From the NCBI GenBank assembly GCA_900541315.1, contig UQJF01000004.1, positions 1-57,641 of the forward strand: 57,641 nt of DNA, written 5' to 3'. The position numbers and the translations under genes are program-made. This DNA is from an uncultured Clostridium sp. Its GTDB lineage: Bacteria; Bacillota; Clostridia; Lachnospirales; Lachnospiraceae. The notes beneath the pieces were generated by a model, which had not been told where the DNA came from, did not search any database, and saw only the letters and a program-made list of their open reading frames with translations. Shown piece by piece: positions 43,984-53,584 of this stretch (its first letter is position 1; each line of letters opens with the position of its first letter).

Positions 43984-45105
43984 ATGGACGAAAAGATACT
44001 AGTGACAAGGCCTTCAATGCCGTCATACGATGAATATATAGAGGCGATAAAACCATTGTGGGATTCTCATTGGATCACAAATATGGGAACATATCATCAG
44101 CAACTTGAAAAAGAACTAAAAGAATATCTGGATGTGCCGGGACTGTCATTAATGGTTAATGGACATATGGCACTGGAACTTGCGATCCAGGCATTTGATT
44201 TTCCAGAAGGAGCAGAAGTTATAACGACTCCGTTTACCTTTATATCTACGACACATGCAATCATAAGAAACAGATTAAAGCCGGTATTTTGTGATGTTAA
44301 GCTAAATGATGGAACAATAGACGAAACAAAGATAGAAGACCTGATAACGGAAAATACAGTGGCAATCCTGCCGGTACATGTCTACGGAAATGTGTGTAAT
44401 GTAGAGAAAATTCAAAAAATTGCAGACAAGCATGGTCTCAAAGTGATCTATGATGCCGCCCATGCTTTTGGAGTGAAATACAAAGGGAGAGGAATTGGAA
44501 GTTATGGCGATGCATCGGTGTTTAGCTTTCATGCCACAAAGGTCTATAATACGATCGAAGGCGGCGCAGTATCATTTTCAGATCTCAGCTTATACGAAAA
44601 ATTACATAATTTGAAAAATTTTGGAATACGGGGAGAAGATCGGGTGATCTCCATAGGTGGCAATGCGAAAATGAATGAATTCTGTGCGATCATGGGATTG
44701 TGCAATCTGAAGCATATTGATGAGGCGATTCAGGCGAGGAAAGAGAGATACGCACATTACATAGAATTATTAAAAGATACTGTGGGAATTAAACGGCTTG
44801 GGAGAAATAAAAACGCAACCAATAATTATGCGTATTTTCCAATACTTGTCAAAACGGAATATGGAAGAGACAGAGATGGGCTATATGATTATTTAAGGCA
44901 AAATAATATATATGCGAGAAAGTATTTTTATCCCATTACAGCGGACCAGGAGTGCTTTAGGGATAAATATAAAAAACTGATGCTGCCGGCAGCAAGAAAT
45001 ATTTCAAAACAAATATTGACTTTACCGCTGTATGAAAATCTGGACATGAGAAGTATATCAGATATATGCACGATAATAAACGATACGAAGGAGAGAAAGC
45101 ATTAG
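43984..45105 (+). CDS. DegT/DnrJ/EryC1 family sugar aminotransferase
   Basis: A 373-residue PLP-dependent enzyme that aminates a nucleotide-linked keto-sugar (typically a 4-keto-6-deoxy sugar). VMALELAIQAF-like substrate region, PVHVYGNVCN, YDAAHAFGV and the PLP lysine in FSFHATKVYNTIEGG are in order. AGAAGGGAA precedes ATG. It is the first gene of the glycan cluster, one base from the WbqC-like gene. It implies that the glycan carries an amino-deoxy sugar. No dehydratase for making the keto-sugar is in the window. Confidence 0.92.
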   Translation: MDEKILVTRPSMPSYDEYIEAIKPLWDSHWITNMGTYHQQLEKELKEYLDVPGLSLMVNGHMALELAIQAFDFPEGAEVITTPFTFISTTHAIIRNRLKPVFCDVKLNDGTIDETKIEDLITENTVAILPVHVYGNVCNVEKIQKIADKHGLKVIYDAAHAFGVKYKGRGIGSYGDASVFSFHATKVYNTIEGGAVSFSDLSLYEKLHNLKNFGIRGEDRVISIGGNAKMNEFCAIMGLCNLKHIDEAIQARKERYAHYIELLKDTVGIKRLGRNKNATNNYAYFPILVKTEYGRDRDGLYDYLRQNNIYARKYFYPITADQECFRDKYKKLMLPAARNISKQILTLPLYENLDMRSISDICTIINDTKERKH

Positions 45106-45106
45106 C

Positions 45107-45835
45107 ATGAAAATAGCAATTATGCAGCCGTATCTTTTTCCATATATAGGCTATTTTTCACTTATAAAAAATACGGATCATTTTGTATTCTTTGATACGC
45201 CGCAATATATCAGAAAGGGCTGGATCAATAGAAACAGGATTATAGGGGCTACGGGGGAAGCAGTCTTTTTTACGATACCTGTGCAAAAAGCGAAAAGGGA
45301 AACGCCCATTAATAAAATAATGATCTCACAAAATGAAAACTGGAAAATGAAGATACTGGGGCAGCTTAACGTGTACAAAAGGGCTCCTTATTATAACGAG
45401 GTGATCCAGCTTGTAAATGATACATTAGGTATACAAACATCAAGCATATCGGATATGGCAATAGCCAGTATTGTAAAAACATGTGAGTATCTGGGAATAC
45501 ACATGAAAAGCGATGTCTTTTCAGAAATGAATCTGCGTATACCAAATGTAAATGCACCGGATGAATGGGCTTTATATATTACGAAAGAATCAGGATATGA
45601 TACATATGTAAACCCACCGGGCGGGAGATCCTTCTTTGACCCGGAAAAATATAAAAAACATAATATAGATCTGCAGTTTCTGGAACAGGAGATCGTGCCA
45701 TACAGACAAAAAGGAAAGGAATTTATTCCGGCTTTGTCAATCATTGATGTTATGATGTTCTGCAGTAAAGATCAAATTGCCAGTATGCTGCGCCAATATC
45801 AGATAAGGAGAAAAAATGAGAACGGATATCAATAG
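45107..45835 (+). CDS. WbqC-like family protein
   Basis: A 242-residue protein of the WbqC-like family, found in O-antigen and capsule loci next to DegT aminotransferases. The start MKIAIMQPYLFPYIGYFSLI and HFVFFDTPQYIRKGWINRNRI are family hallmarks, as is the YVNPPGGRSFFDPEKY segment. Relatives are proposed to modify an amino sugar, perhaps by acylation with glycine or another amino acid, but this is not certain. It overlaps the radical SAM gene by 20 bases. Confidence 0.88.
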   Translation: MKIAIMQPYLFPYIGYFSLIKNTDHFVFFDTPQYIRKGWINRNRIIGATGEAVFFTIPVQKAKRETPINKIMISQNENWKMKILGQLNVYKRAPYYNEVIQLVNDTLGIQTSSISDMAIASIVKTCEYLGIHMKSDVFSEMNLRIPNVNAPDEWALYITKESGYDTYVNPPGGRSFFDPEKYKKHNIDLQFLEQEIVPYRQKGKEFIPALSIIDVMMFCSKDQIASMLRQYQIRRKNENGYQ

Positions 45836-46634
45836 AACAGCCTTAAATATTTCTACATTTTGTAATCTTCGATGCAAACACTGCCTGGCTTTTATCCCAT
45901 ACTATAAGGATCCACGCAATATGGAATATAGGGAGGCGGTTTTACAGCTTAAGATGTATTTTACGGTCGTAGATTCGGTGGAACACTTTACTGTGACGGG
46001 GGGGGAGCCATTGTTAAATAAAGATGTTTATAAAATTTTAACAGAGGTATATAAATATTCTGGACAGATCAGAAAGTCAGTAGATTTTGTCACGAATGGA
46101 ACATTGGAAATACCATTGGAACTATTAGAGCTATTTGAAAAAAACAAAAATAAAACAAAGGTGGTTATAAGCAACTATGGAGAAAATCTGTCAAAAAAAG
46201 CTGATATCATACAGCATGAGTTAGAAAAGAGGGAAATACCTTTCAGAGTATCAAAATTTTATGGTGATAATTTATATTACGATGGCTGGATAGATTTTTC
46301 GGATCATTCATTAAAATGGGATACAAAAGAAAAAAGGGACGAAAATGCGCAGAAATGTATTCACAGGGTTGGAAAATACTTTGTTATAAATGACGGGGAA
46401 ATACATTGCTGCTCGAGATCCTATTGGAGAATGAAACAGGGAATAATTCCTAAGGTGAGGGGGGAGTATGTTCCGCTAATGGATCCGTCAATTACGATAG
46501 AAGAGAAAAGGGAAGATTTGATGCAAATGTTCAATCAAAAAAGCAGTACATCATGTGCCTATTGTGTAGGCTTGTGCAATGAAACCAAGAGAGTTTTACC
46601 TGCCCAGCAGTTAAACAATATACGTAACAGTTAG
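45816..46634 (+). CDS. Radical SAM enzyme in glycan cluster
   Basis: A 272-residue radical SAM protein. The cluster motif CNLRCKHC (CxxxCxxC) is near residue 16, TGGEPLLNK is the SAM-binding GGE, and VTNGT follows. The C-terminal CAYCVGLC and the CIHRVGKYFVINDGEIHCCSRSYW segment resemble a SPASM/twitch region binding an auxiliary cluster. AAGGAG precedes ATG, which overlaps the end of the WbqC-like gene. The context suggests it acts on a sugar or a sugar-linked amino acid rather than a peptide, because no small peptide gene is nearby. Confidence 0.88.
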   Translation: MRTDINRTALNISTFCNLRCKHCLAFIPYYKDPRNMEYREAVLQLKMYFTVVDSVEHFTVTGGEPLLNKDVYKILTEVYKYSGQIRKSVDFVTNGTLEIPLELLELFEKNKNKTKVVISNYGENLSKKADIIQHELEKREIPFRVSKFYGDNLYYDGWIDFSDHSLKWDTKEKRDENAQKCIHRVGKYFVINDGEIHCCSRSYWRMKQGIIPKVRGEYVPLMDPSITIEEKREDLMQMFNQKSSTSCAYCVGLCNETKRVLPAQQLNNIRNS

Positions 46635-46663
46635 CAGAAAAATGAATAAAGTGGAATGGTAAG

Positions 46664-47992
46664 ATGAAAAAAATTTTAGTTACAGGTTTATGCACATTAC
46701 ATTGGGGAAGACTGCAATATGGAAATATCGGAAACTACTATATTATAGAGCCACTATTCAGACTTTTGCACAAATACTTCCCAGGATATGCCATAACAAC
46801 TACTTTTCAAATGACAGAGGAATTTGCCAGGAAGGAAAAAATTGAGATTGTCCCGATGTGGTTATATTATAATTGGGATTCTCAGAATGATCTAAAAAAC
46901 GCATATGATGATGTCGAAAAAGCAAGAGGATATATTCGGAAAGAGGTCTGTTATAGCGGCTTAACGGAGTATGGTAAGCTGGTATCACAGTGCGAATTTG
47001 TTTTAAATGTATCGGGAGATATGTGGGGAGATAACGCGGAGCATGTAGGGCATCAGCGTTTCCTGGTAGACTGTTTGAAAATGCTGACCGCACAGGTGCT
47101 GGGAATAAAGACAATATTATATGCAGTGACACCGGGACCGTTCAACAGGATTGAGGATAAAAAGCTTGCGCTGCAGGTGTTCAAAAATTTTTCCATGGTC
47201 GTGATCAGGGAAAAATTATCTAAAGAAAATCTTGTTAAATGGGGATTTCCAACGGATCACGTTGTCTGGGCTCCCTGCCCCTCTTTTTTATTTGAGCCAA
47301 ACAAGGAATATCAGTCGAAGTGGATAAGAAGAATTGAACGGTTGCACCAAAGCAACGAGAAGGTAATAGGTTTAACATTTGGCGGATTTAATATGCCGGT
47401 GGGTCCCTATGATATGTGGCCAAGAGATCCGGAACAGTATCGCGTATTTTTGAATGTGGCGGAATACATTATTAATGAATTAAAAGCGGATATCATGATA
47501 TTTTCCCACACTAACGGCTTTGAGCTTCCGCCGCAGTTTAAACTAATAAATGGTCGTGATTTCATGATCCTGAATCAGTTTTATAAATTGCTGGTTGACA
47601 GGAATCAAAATTATAGAGAACATGTAATATTAGTTGATGAACCGTTATTGCCGTGCAATATTAAAAAATTAATAGGCAGACTGGATATGCTGATCACAGG
47701 CAGGGTTCACGCTTCTGTTGCAGCGACAAGCCAATGTGTCCCGACTGTGTATATGGAATATAACCAGAATGTGATCTACAGTGATAAAATGTATGGATTT
47801 TCATCCCAGATCGGCATGGAAAAATACGTGTCGGCGCCAGGAAATTTTAATGATCTGGCAGCGATAATAACGGATTGCTATGATAATATTGATCTTGTGA
47901 GAAGACAGCTGGAAGAAAAAATCCCTGTAATAAAAAAACAGGCAGAAGATATCTTTGAGGATATCAGAAAAATATGTGTGAACAAAAAATAA
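46664..47992 (+). CDS. Polysaccharide pyruvyl transferase family protein 1
   Basis: A 442-residue member of the CsaB-like polysaccharide pyruvyltransferase family. The start has LHWGRLQYGNIGNYYIIEPL, the family's first glycine-rich loop. SGDMWGDN and the catalytic-region His in TGRVHASVAATSQCVP support the call. It would attach pyruvate as a ketal to a sugar of the surface glycan. It begins 29 bases after the radical SAM gene and overlaps the GNAT gene by 19 bases. Confidence 0.87.
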   Translation: MKKILVTGLCTLHWGRLQYGNIGNYYIIEPLFRLLHKYFPGYAITTTFQMTEEFARKEKIEIVPMWLYYNWDSQNDLKNAYDDVEKARGYIRKEVCYSGLTEYGKLVSQCEFVLNVSGDMWGDNAEHVGHQRFLVDCLKMLTAQVLGIKTILYAVTPGPFNRIEDKKLALQVFKNFSMVVIREKLSKENLVKWGFPTDHVVWAPCPSFLFEPNKEYQSKWIRRIERLHQSNEKVIGLTFGGFNMPVGPYDMWPRDPEQYRVFLNVAEYIINELKADIMIFSHTNGFELPPQFKLINGRDFMILNQFYKLLVDRNQNYREHVILVDEPLLPCNIKKLIGRLDMLITGRVHASVAATSQCVPTVYMEYNQNVIYSDKMYGFSSQIGMEKYVSAPGNFNDLAAIITDCYDNIDLVRRQLEEKIPVIKKQAEDIFEDIRKICVNKK

Positions 47993-48447
47993 TATATGAA
48001 TGGTGTAAAGGGAAAAAATACACGGAAAGAATCAGCACTTTTTTAAAAGAAGTTGATCCGGTCATGATCCCAAAACTGAGTGAACGCGTAGCAGTTGATG
48101 AATATGCAGAGAAGCTGGCATGTAATGCGGATACGGTATTTGCAAAGAATAAATATCAGGATATAGCAGCATGCTCTGTTTATTGCAATAGAGGGGATGC
48201 ATTTGTTTCATCAGTAGCAGTAAAAAAAGCGTTTTGGAATCAAGGAGTGGCAACAGGACTCTTGAAAGAGACAGCAATACATGCGAAAGAGAAAAAATGT
48301 TTAAGAATATTTTTGAAGGTCTGGAGCGAAAATATACCTGCCGTGAAATTATATGAGAAAGCAGGTTTTTCATTAGCCTCAAAAGAAGGTGAATGGAGTA
48401 TCATGGTGATGCTTATAGATGAGGAGAAGGGTATATGCTATATATGA
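47974..48447 (+). CDS. GNAT family N-acetyltransferase
   Basis: A 157-residue acetyltransferase. VSSVAVKKAFWNQGVATGLLK is motif A, which binds the acetyl-CoA pyrophosphate (QGVATG), followed by KVWSENIPAVKLYEKAGF, the typical C-terminal GNAT segment. It likely acetylates an amino sugar made by the cluster's DegT enzyme. It overlaps both neighbours, by 19 bases upstream and 13 downstream, which shows tight coupling in this operon. Confidence 0.9.
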   Translation: MCEQKIIYEWCKGKKYTERISTFLKEVDPVMIPKLSERVAVDEYAEKLACNADTVFAKNKYQDIAACSVYCNRGDAFVSSVAVKKAFWNQGVATGLLKETAIHAKEKKCLRIFLKVWSENIPAVKLYEKAGFSLASKEGEWSIMVMLIDEEKGICYI

Positions 48448-50381
48448 CATTACAAGAAGTCAGGGAACGAATTGATAAAAATTATGAATGTATCCGGGAA
48501 ATTGAAAAACTAGTCCCGGAGCAAAAACAGGAAGAACAAATGCTGGGGCTGATCTCCCTGATCGGATCAATGTATTCAGAATTTGTAACAGGGGTATATT
48601 CAAGTGAAGGTCTGGAACGATATATTAGCAATATTGGAAGAAAAGTAAGGCTTTCAGACAGGATCAAAGCGCCGGATAATAAAATATTGATTGTCATGAG
48701 CAAAGCATCCTATACCGGTGGGCACACGGTTTTAGTCCATAACTGGATAAAGTGGGATGATACGAAGCAGTATTCAATCGCATTTACGGATTCGGATGAC
48801 CTGGATACACCGGATTTTATCAGGGACGCTGTCGATAGTTCAGGAGGAAATATTGCATATCTCAGGGGAGATTATTTGCAAAAGGCGGAAAAGTTAGCGA
48901 ACTTATCGGAAGAATTTGAGAGAATAATTTTATTTACACATATGAATGATATTATTCCGATACTTGCATATAGCAATCCCGGATGGAAAATACCGATATA
49001 TTTTTATAATCACGCTGATTTCAGGTTTTCTTATGGGTTTCGAATTTCAGACGCCGTATTGAATTTAGGGCAATTTGATGTAGATAAGAGCATACGATGC
49101 AGGGGGGTTAAAAAAAATCAGAGTGTATATATGCAATTTCCCGGAATGGGGGAATTTGAACAGGAAAAAGACAGGATTGTCATTAACAGGGATAAGCTGA
49201 GAAAAAAAATAAATTGTAAATACGGCTTAAAACAAAATGATAAATTAGTTGTTTCCATGGGAGCTGATTTTAAGTATGAAAGCATTGTCGGATATGAGTT
49301 TGACAGGTATGTAAAAAAAATTGTTGAAAGCGACCGGAAAAGTGTTTTTTTTATTATAGGAGCAGATAAAAACAGACCAAAATGGAAGCAGCTGGAAAAG
49401 AGTACGCAGGGAAGAGCGAGAATTTTAGGAGTTTTGCCGCGCGAGGAAGCAGATGAATTAATATGTGCCGCTGATCTATACATTGTATCATTCCCAATGA
49501 TGTCTTATGGCAGAAAGCTTGCGGATAGCATGAAAATTCCAAGTCTCTGTCTCAATATTATTGGCAGAAATGTGGATACAAATGATATCAGAACGGCGGA
49601 TTCCGTCGATGAGCTGGTTGAAAAGACGATAGATGTACTGAATGGCAATGAAAAGAAATACCTACATACATCGCAGATAGAACAGTGGTCCAAAGAACGG
49701 TGGCTGAAAGAATGGGAAAAGGTATGTGCGGCTTTTCCAACACACAAAATACAGGAATTTCATCCGCAAAGACATATCGAGAAACAGGAATACGTTAATT
49801 GTCAGCTTATGCAGGAAACAGCAGGGCGGGCCATTGCCTATTATATGAGTACACATCCGGTCAGTAAAGAGGTAAGACAGAAAATAGCCGAACTGGATGA
49901 AAGATATGAAATGGGTATTTTTCAAAGAGACATATATGAATCATATAATAACGCAATTGGCATGGCGGATAAAAATTACAAATTATACCAGACCGCTATA
50001 AAATGGCTGAGAATAAAACAGTCGGGGAAAAAAATCGCACAGTACCTGAGCTGGAAGGGCTGTCATACGGTGGCAATATATGGAATGGGCTATATGGGGC
50101 AGACACTGGCGGACGAATTGACGGATGGAAATGTAAAAGTATTATACGGAATTGATCAGAATGCTGGAAATCTGAAATGGAAAATAAAAATATGCCAACC
50201 ATCAGATAAGATCGAACCGGTAGATTTAATTGTAAATACAACAGCTATTGATAATTCAATTATACTGCATGGAATGGAAGAGAAAAACATACCAATGGCT
50301 GCATTTGATGAATTATTAGACCAGATATTGCCGTATACGCATTGTATAGACGGTAACAATCAGATAGAGCGAGAGGAATAA
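48435..50381 (+). CDS. GT-B-like glycosyltransferase with C-terminal Rossmann-like module
   Basis: A 648-residue protein. After a helical N-terminus, a GT-B-like domain begins with ILIVMSKASYTGGHTVLVHNWI (about 85-105). VVSMGADFKYES and FFIIGADKNRP mark the nucleotide-sugar half, and LICAADLYIVSFPMMSYG is the acceptor end. The last 110 residues form a separate module, TVAIYGMGYMGQTLADEL with VLYGIDQN, also found in two other cluster proteins. GGAGAAGGG precedes the start. The sugar donor cannot be deduced. Confidence 0.72.
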   Translation: MLYMTLQEVRERIDKNYECIREIEKLVPEQKQEEQMLGLISLIGSMYSEFVTGVYSSEGLERYISNIGRKVRLSDRIKAPDNKILIVMSKASYTGGHTVLVHNWIKWDDTKQYSIAFTDSDDLDTPDFIRDAVDSSGGNIAYLRGDYLQKAEKLANLSEEFERIILFTHMNDIIPILAYSNPGWKIPIYFYNHADFRFSYGFRISDAVLNLGQFDVDKSIRCRGVKKNQSVYMQFPGMGEFEQEKDRIVINRDKLRKKINCKYGLKQNDKLVVSMGADFKYESIVGYEFDRYVKKIVESDRKSVFFIIGADKNRPKWKQLEKSTQGRARILGVLPREEADELICAADLYIVSFPMMSYGRKLADSMKIPSLCLNIIGRNVDTNDIRTADSVDELVEKTIDVLNGNEKKYLHTSQIEQWSKERWLKEWEKVCAAFPTHKIQEFHPQRHIEKQEYVNCQLMQETAGRAIAYYMSTHPVSKEVRQKIAELDERYEMGIFQRDIYESYNNAIGMADKNYKLYQTAIKWLRIKQSGKKIAQYLSWKGCHTVAIYGMGYMGQTLADELTDGNVKVLYGIDQNAGNLKWKIKICQPSDKIEPVDLIVNTTAIDNSIILHGMEEKNIPMAAFDELLDQILPYTHCIDGNNQIEREE

Positions 50382-50383
50382 AA

Positions 50384-50938
50384 GTGCAAGGGATTTTATA
50401 TTGGATAACCGGATTATCAGGCGCGGGTAAAACAACGATAGGAACCAGGCTTTATTATGAAATGAAAAAAACACATGATAATGTCGTTCTTCTGGACGGA
50501 GATATATTAAAAGAGATCGTGGATGAAAATGTAGGATATTCGGATGGGCAGAGAAGAAAAAGGGCAATGAAATATGCCAGAATTTGTAAAATGCTTACAG
50601 ATCAGAACATATATGTAATTTGCTGTACCGTGGCAATGTATGATGAAGTGCGCAAATGGAACCGGGAAAATAACAAAAGATATGTTGAAGTGTTTTTGGA
50701 TGTTCCGGTGGAAGTATTAAGGGAAAGAGATCAAAAAGGGCTGTATTCGAAATTGGAAAATGGAAAAATAAAAAATGTAAGTGGTATGGATTTACAGGTG
50801 GAATTTCCTAAAACACCGGATATCACGGTTAGAAATGACGGTAGCCGCACAGTGGCAGATGTTGTAAAAGAGATCATGGGCTTTCAGCCGCAGTATAGAT
50901 CAGATTTTGACAGGGATACGGGTAATTACAAAAAATAG
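50384..50938 (+). CDS. Adenylylsulfate-kinase-like protein
   Basis: A 184-residue P-loop kinase of the APS kinase (CysC) family: Walker A GLSGAGKTT at residues 10-18, LLDGDILKEIV in place of the usual LDGDNxR, YARICKMLTDQ, FLDVPVEVLRERDQKGLY. GTG is the start, with AGAGGAA upstream. No sulfate-activation genes are nearby, and Arg of the DGDxxR site is Lys here, so it may phosphorylate another nucleotide or sugar used by the glycan cluster, for example a PAPS-like donor or a phosphate decoration. Confidence 0.83.
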   Translation: MQGILYWITGLSGAGKTTIGTRLYYEMKKTHDNVVLLDGDILKEIVDENVGYSDGQRRKRAMKYARICKMLTDQNIYVICCTVAMYDEVRKWNRENNKRYVEVFLDVPVEVLRERDQKGLYSKLENGKIKNVSGMDLQVEFPKTPDITVRNDGSRTVADVVKEIMGFQPQYRSDFDRDTGNYKK

Positions 50939-50955
50939 TATAAGGCGGAAATGTT

Positions 50956-52524
50956 ATGATAAATGGTCAATCCATAGAAAAGTATATTAAAATGCTCATA
51001 GATCAGAATATTACAAGATTTGTGATATATCCATATGGTGTAAATGGAAAGAGCATTCATCAAGTGTTAAAAAATAAATTTAATATTGAGCCGATCTGTA
51101 TTGTAGACAATATAATATGCCAGTGGAATACCGATATTATCAGTTTAGAGGAGTTTAAAAGAAGAGAAAAGAAAGATTGTTATGTGATATTAACTGTAGA
51201 AAAAAATGAATTGAATACAAAAATGTTTGAACAGTTAAAATCATTCATGGGAGAAGAAAAAATCATTAATATATTGGATTGTGAAAACTACATACCCGAA
51301 GATGCATTCCCAGACTTTTCAGCTTTTCAGCTTAAATCCTTATTAGGAAAAAGGAATTATGGTATTGCCCAGGAACAAAGCAATATGATGAAAGTCAGGA
51401 TTTTAAATTTTTCCAGTGCTACATGGAATGCAATTCGTACAATTTGTCAGGCATGTCAGGCGGATGCACAAATTGATTTACTGGTCATAATGGGACAAAA
51501 AAATATGTCAGAGGATATGCTTGATGAAATGAGAACACATGGATTTGACTATATTAGTATTCATGAGTACAGCGTGAAAGATGACAAACCTGATATATTG
51601 GTCATTAGCCATCCGTATGATATATTTTCTAATATACAGGACTGCCGCAGATACTGTAAGTTAATTGTAGTTGCATCTATGCAGTTAGTAAGATATGCAC
51701 ACAACTGGACAAGCTTTTTTTTAACCCAGAGGCATGGATTTGGAAGATTTTATCCGGACTATTATTTGTTTGATTCGTTATTGTACCATGATATTGTAAA
51801 TGCAGGATATGGGTCGGACAGGGTTGTTGAAATGGGAAATCCTAAATTTGATGGTATATTTGAAAATATACAGAAAAAACAGATACCTGAAGGATGGAAA
51901 AAAATTCTGTGGGGGGAGGGGGTAAAGAGAGTAATTTTATGGACGACGGATCATGGTGTGCATGATGGGAAAATAACAGAAGATGTTACACTGGATTTAT
52001 ATGGAAAACATCTTTTTGAATATGCAGAAAGTCATGCAGAAACAGGATTTATATTTAGACCACATAAAGCACTTATTCGTGAACTTCAGGATGCAGGATT
52101 GTGGTGTGAAGAAGATTTAGAAGAATTGAAACAATACTGTATGCGGAGCGGAAATATAGTATTTGATGATACTTTTACATATGATGCGGCATATTCAGTG
52201 GCAGATGCCGTTATTACGGATGCATATTGTGGAATTACCTGTTCAGCGCTGCCATTATTAAAGCCAATGCTTCTCTTGTACCGTACAAAAGATAGTATGC
52301 CATACCATAAAGAAATAGCAGAGTGTACTTATTCGGCTGCAACAAATGAGGAAATAGATGAGTTTATAGCACATGTTGTCTTGGGCGAAGAAGACCCCAA
52401 GTATGAATTACGCAAGATAAATGCTGCAAAATGTGTAAAAAATTTTGACGGCAAAAACGGATGGAGAATTAAAGAATTTTTAAAGCAGAAATACTGGACC
52501 ATGGGCAGGTCTGAAAGAGGATAA
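50956..52524 (+). CDS. CDP-glycerol glycerophosphotransferase-like (TagB/TagF type) protein
   Basis: A 522-residue protein. The N-terminus (FVIYPYGVNGKSIHQVL with CIVDN) is a Rossmann-like module also seen in two other cluster proteins. From about residue 150 it resembles the TagB/TagF GT-B fold: GNPKFDGI, ILWTTDHGV, GFIFRPHKAL, and VITDAYCGITCSALPLLKPML, comparable to the PHP and DYSS-containing core of that family. It may transfer a glycerol- or ribitol-phosphate-like unit to the glycan. GGCGGAAA precedes ATG. Confidence 0.7.
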   Translation: MINGQSIEKYIKMLIDQNITRFVIYPYGVNGKSIHQVLKNKFNIEPICIVDNIICQWNTDIISLEEFKRREKKDCYVILTVEKNELNTKMFEQLKSFMGEEKIINILDCENYIPEDAFPDFSAFQLKSLLGKRNYGIAQEQSNMMKVRILNFSSATWNAIRTICQACQADAQIDLLVIMGQKNMSEDMLDEMRTHGFDYISIHEYSVKDDKPDILVISHPYDIFSNIQDCRRYCKLIVVASMQLVRYAHNWTSFFLTQRHGFGRFYPDYYLFDSLLYHDIVNAGYGSDRVVEMGNPKFDGIFENIQKKQIPEGWKKILWGEGVKRVILWTTDHGVHDGKITEDVTLDLYGKHLFEYAESHAETGFIFRPHKALIRELQDAGLWCEEDLEELKQYCMRSGNIVFDDTFTYDAAYSVADAVITDAYCGITCSALPLLKPMLLLYRTKDSMPYHKEIAECTYSAATNEEIDEFIAHVVLGEEDPKYELRKINAAKCVKNFDGKNGWRIKEFLKQKYWTMGRSERG

Positions 52525-52525
52525 A

Positions 52526-53584
52526 ATGGAGAGATTTAAAAACAACACAGTTATTTTTAGGGACTGCGCATATAAGAATGGAAAATTATATTTTTTTGAT
52601 GCCGATAACGTAATTCCCATCAGTTTGGATCTGGATAACGGGAAATTCAAGATTTTACCGATCGAGAATATAAAACAGTTCCGTGGGAACCCATTCGATT
52701 TGGAGACAGAATGGGAAAACTGTTTGTATGCAGTAGAAATGGATGGAAAATATATGTGTCGGTATCAGCTGGATACAGGACATGTAAAATATATAGAAAT
52801 TAATTGTGGGATAAGAAAAGATGGTAATCTGGCCTTCTTGGAGGCATATAACGATTATATATATATATTCAACCGCTTTGGCATGGTTGTTATCTATGAC
52901 ACAAAGACGGAAACGGTACATACTGTAGATGCGGCAGTCCAGGATAAAGAATTTATTACAGGATGTCATTATGGACAAAGCTATTATCTGTTTTCCAATG
53001 ATGGTACCACAGTGCTGGAATTTGATATAGGAAGTGGAAACTGGAAGACACATAATAGTACGGATATGCTGGCAGGTCAGGCAAAAGTGGTACATGCAGT
53101 ATGTGATGAAACCAAAATATATATTCTTTTTGAAAATGCTTCAATTGTAGTGTGGAATGTCATGGAAAACAGGAAACAGCAGATAGATATCGCAAAATTC
53201 TATTACAAAAGTAATCCGGCTGTTTCAAGAATATGTATTACAGACAGGAACATAATTGTTTTACCATCCCTGGAGAAAGATATTGTATGTATTGAAAAAC
53301 AGACGGGTGAGGCATACTGTATGGATACTTATCCGCCGGATTTCCAATATGATGCCGGAAAGAAAAAATGGAGCAAATATATAGGGTATTGCGAGAATGA
53401 CACAGCATATTATTTTGCCTGCCGCACAAGCGAATACATTTTGGAGGTTTCAAAGCTGAGCGGAAAGCTCAAGTGGATAAAATCAAAGATCGATGCAGAT
53501 GAACCGTTTTATTATGATATAGCGCATGGAGTGCTATACGAAAAAGAGGGATATCTGGAACTGATGCTAAAAGAGATACTATAG
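52526..53584 (+). CDS. Beta-propeller-like protein of unknown function, 3' end changed by IS
   Basis: A 352-residue cytoplasmic protein with repeating blocks of about 45 residues such as GKLYFFDADNVI, DYIYIFNRFGMVVIYD, QSYYLFSNDGTTVLEFD, TKIYILFENASIVVWN and NDTAYYFACRTSEYILEVS. These look like blades of a beta-propeller. No catalytic motif is visible. Its stop codon TAG is formed at the left edge of the IS630 insertion; removing the IS would extend the protein by only three residues. It follows the TagB/F-like gene by one base. Confidence 0.65.
   Translation: MERFKNNTVIFRDCAYKNGKLYFFDADNVIPISLDLDNGKFKILPIENIKQFRGNPFDLETEWENCLYAVEMDGKYMCRYQLDTGHVKYIEINCGIRKDGNLAFLEAYNDYIYIFNRFGMVVIYDTKTETVHTVDAAVQDKEFITGCHYGQSYYLFSNDGTTVLEFDIGSGNWKTHNSTDMLAGQAKVVHAVCDETKIYILFENASIVVWNVMENRKQQIDIAKFYYKSNPAVSRICITDRNIIVLPSLEKDIVCIEKQTGEAYCMDTYPPDFQYDAGKKKWSKYIGYCENDTAYYFACRTSEYILEVSKLSGKLKWIKSKIDADEPFYYDIAHGVLYEKEGYLELMLKEIL

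Noticed and set aside
45816..46634. Reading the radical SAM gene as part of a RiPP pathway
   Set aside because: No small precursor peptide gene, protease or peptide exporter is adjacent; all neighbours are glycan enzymes.
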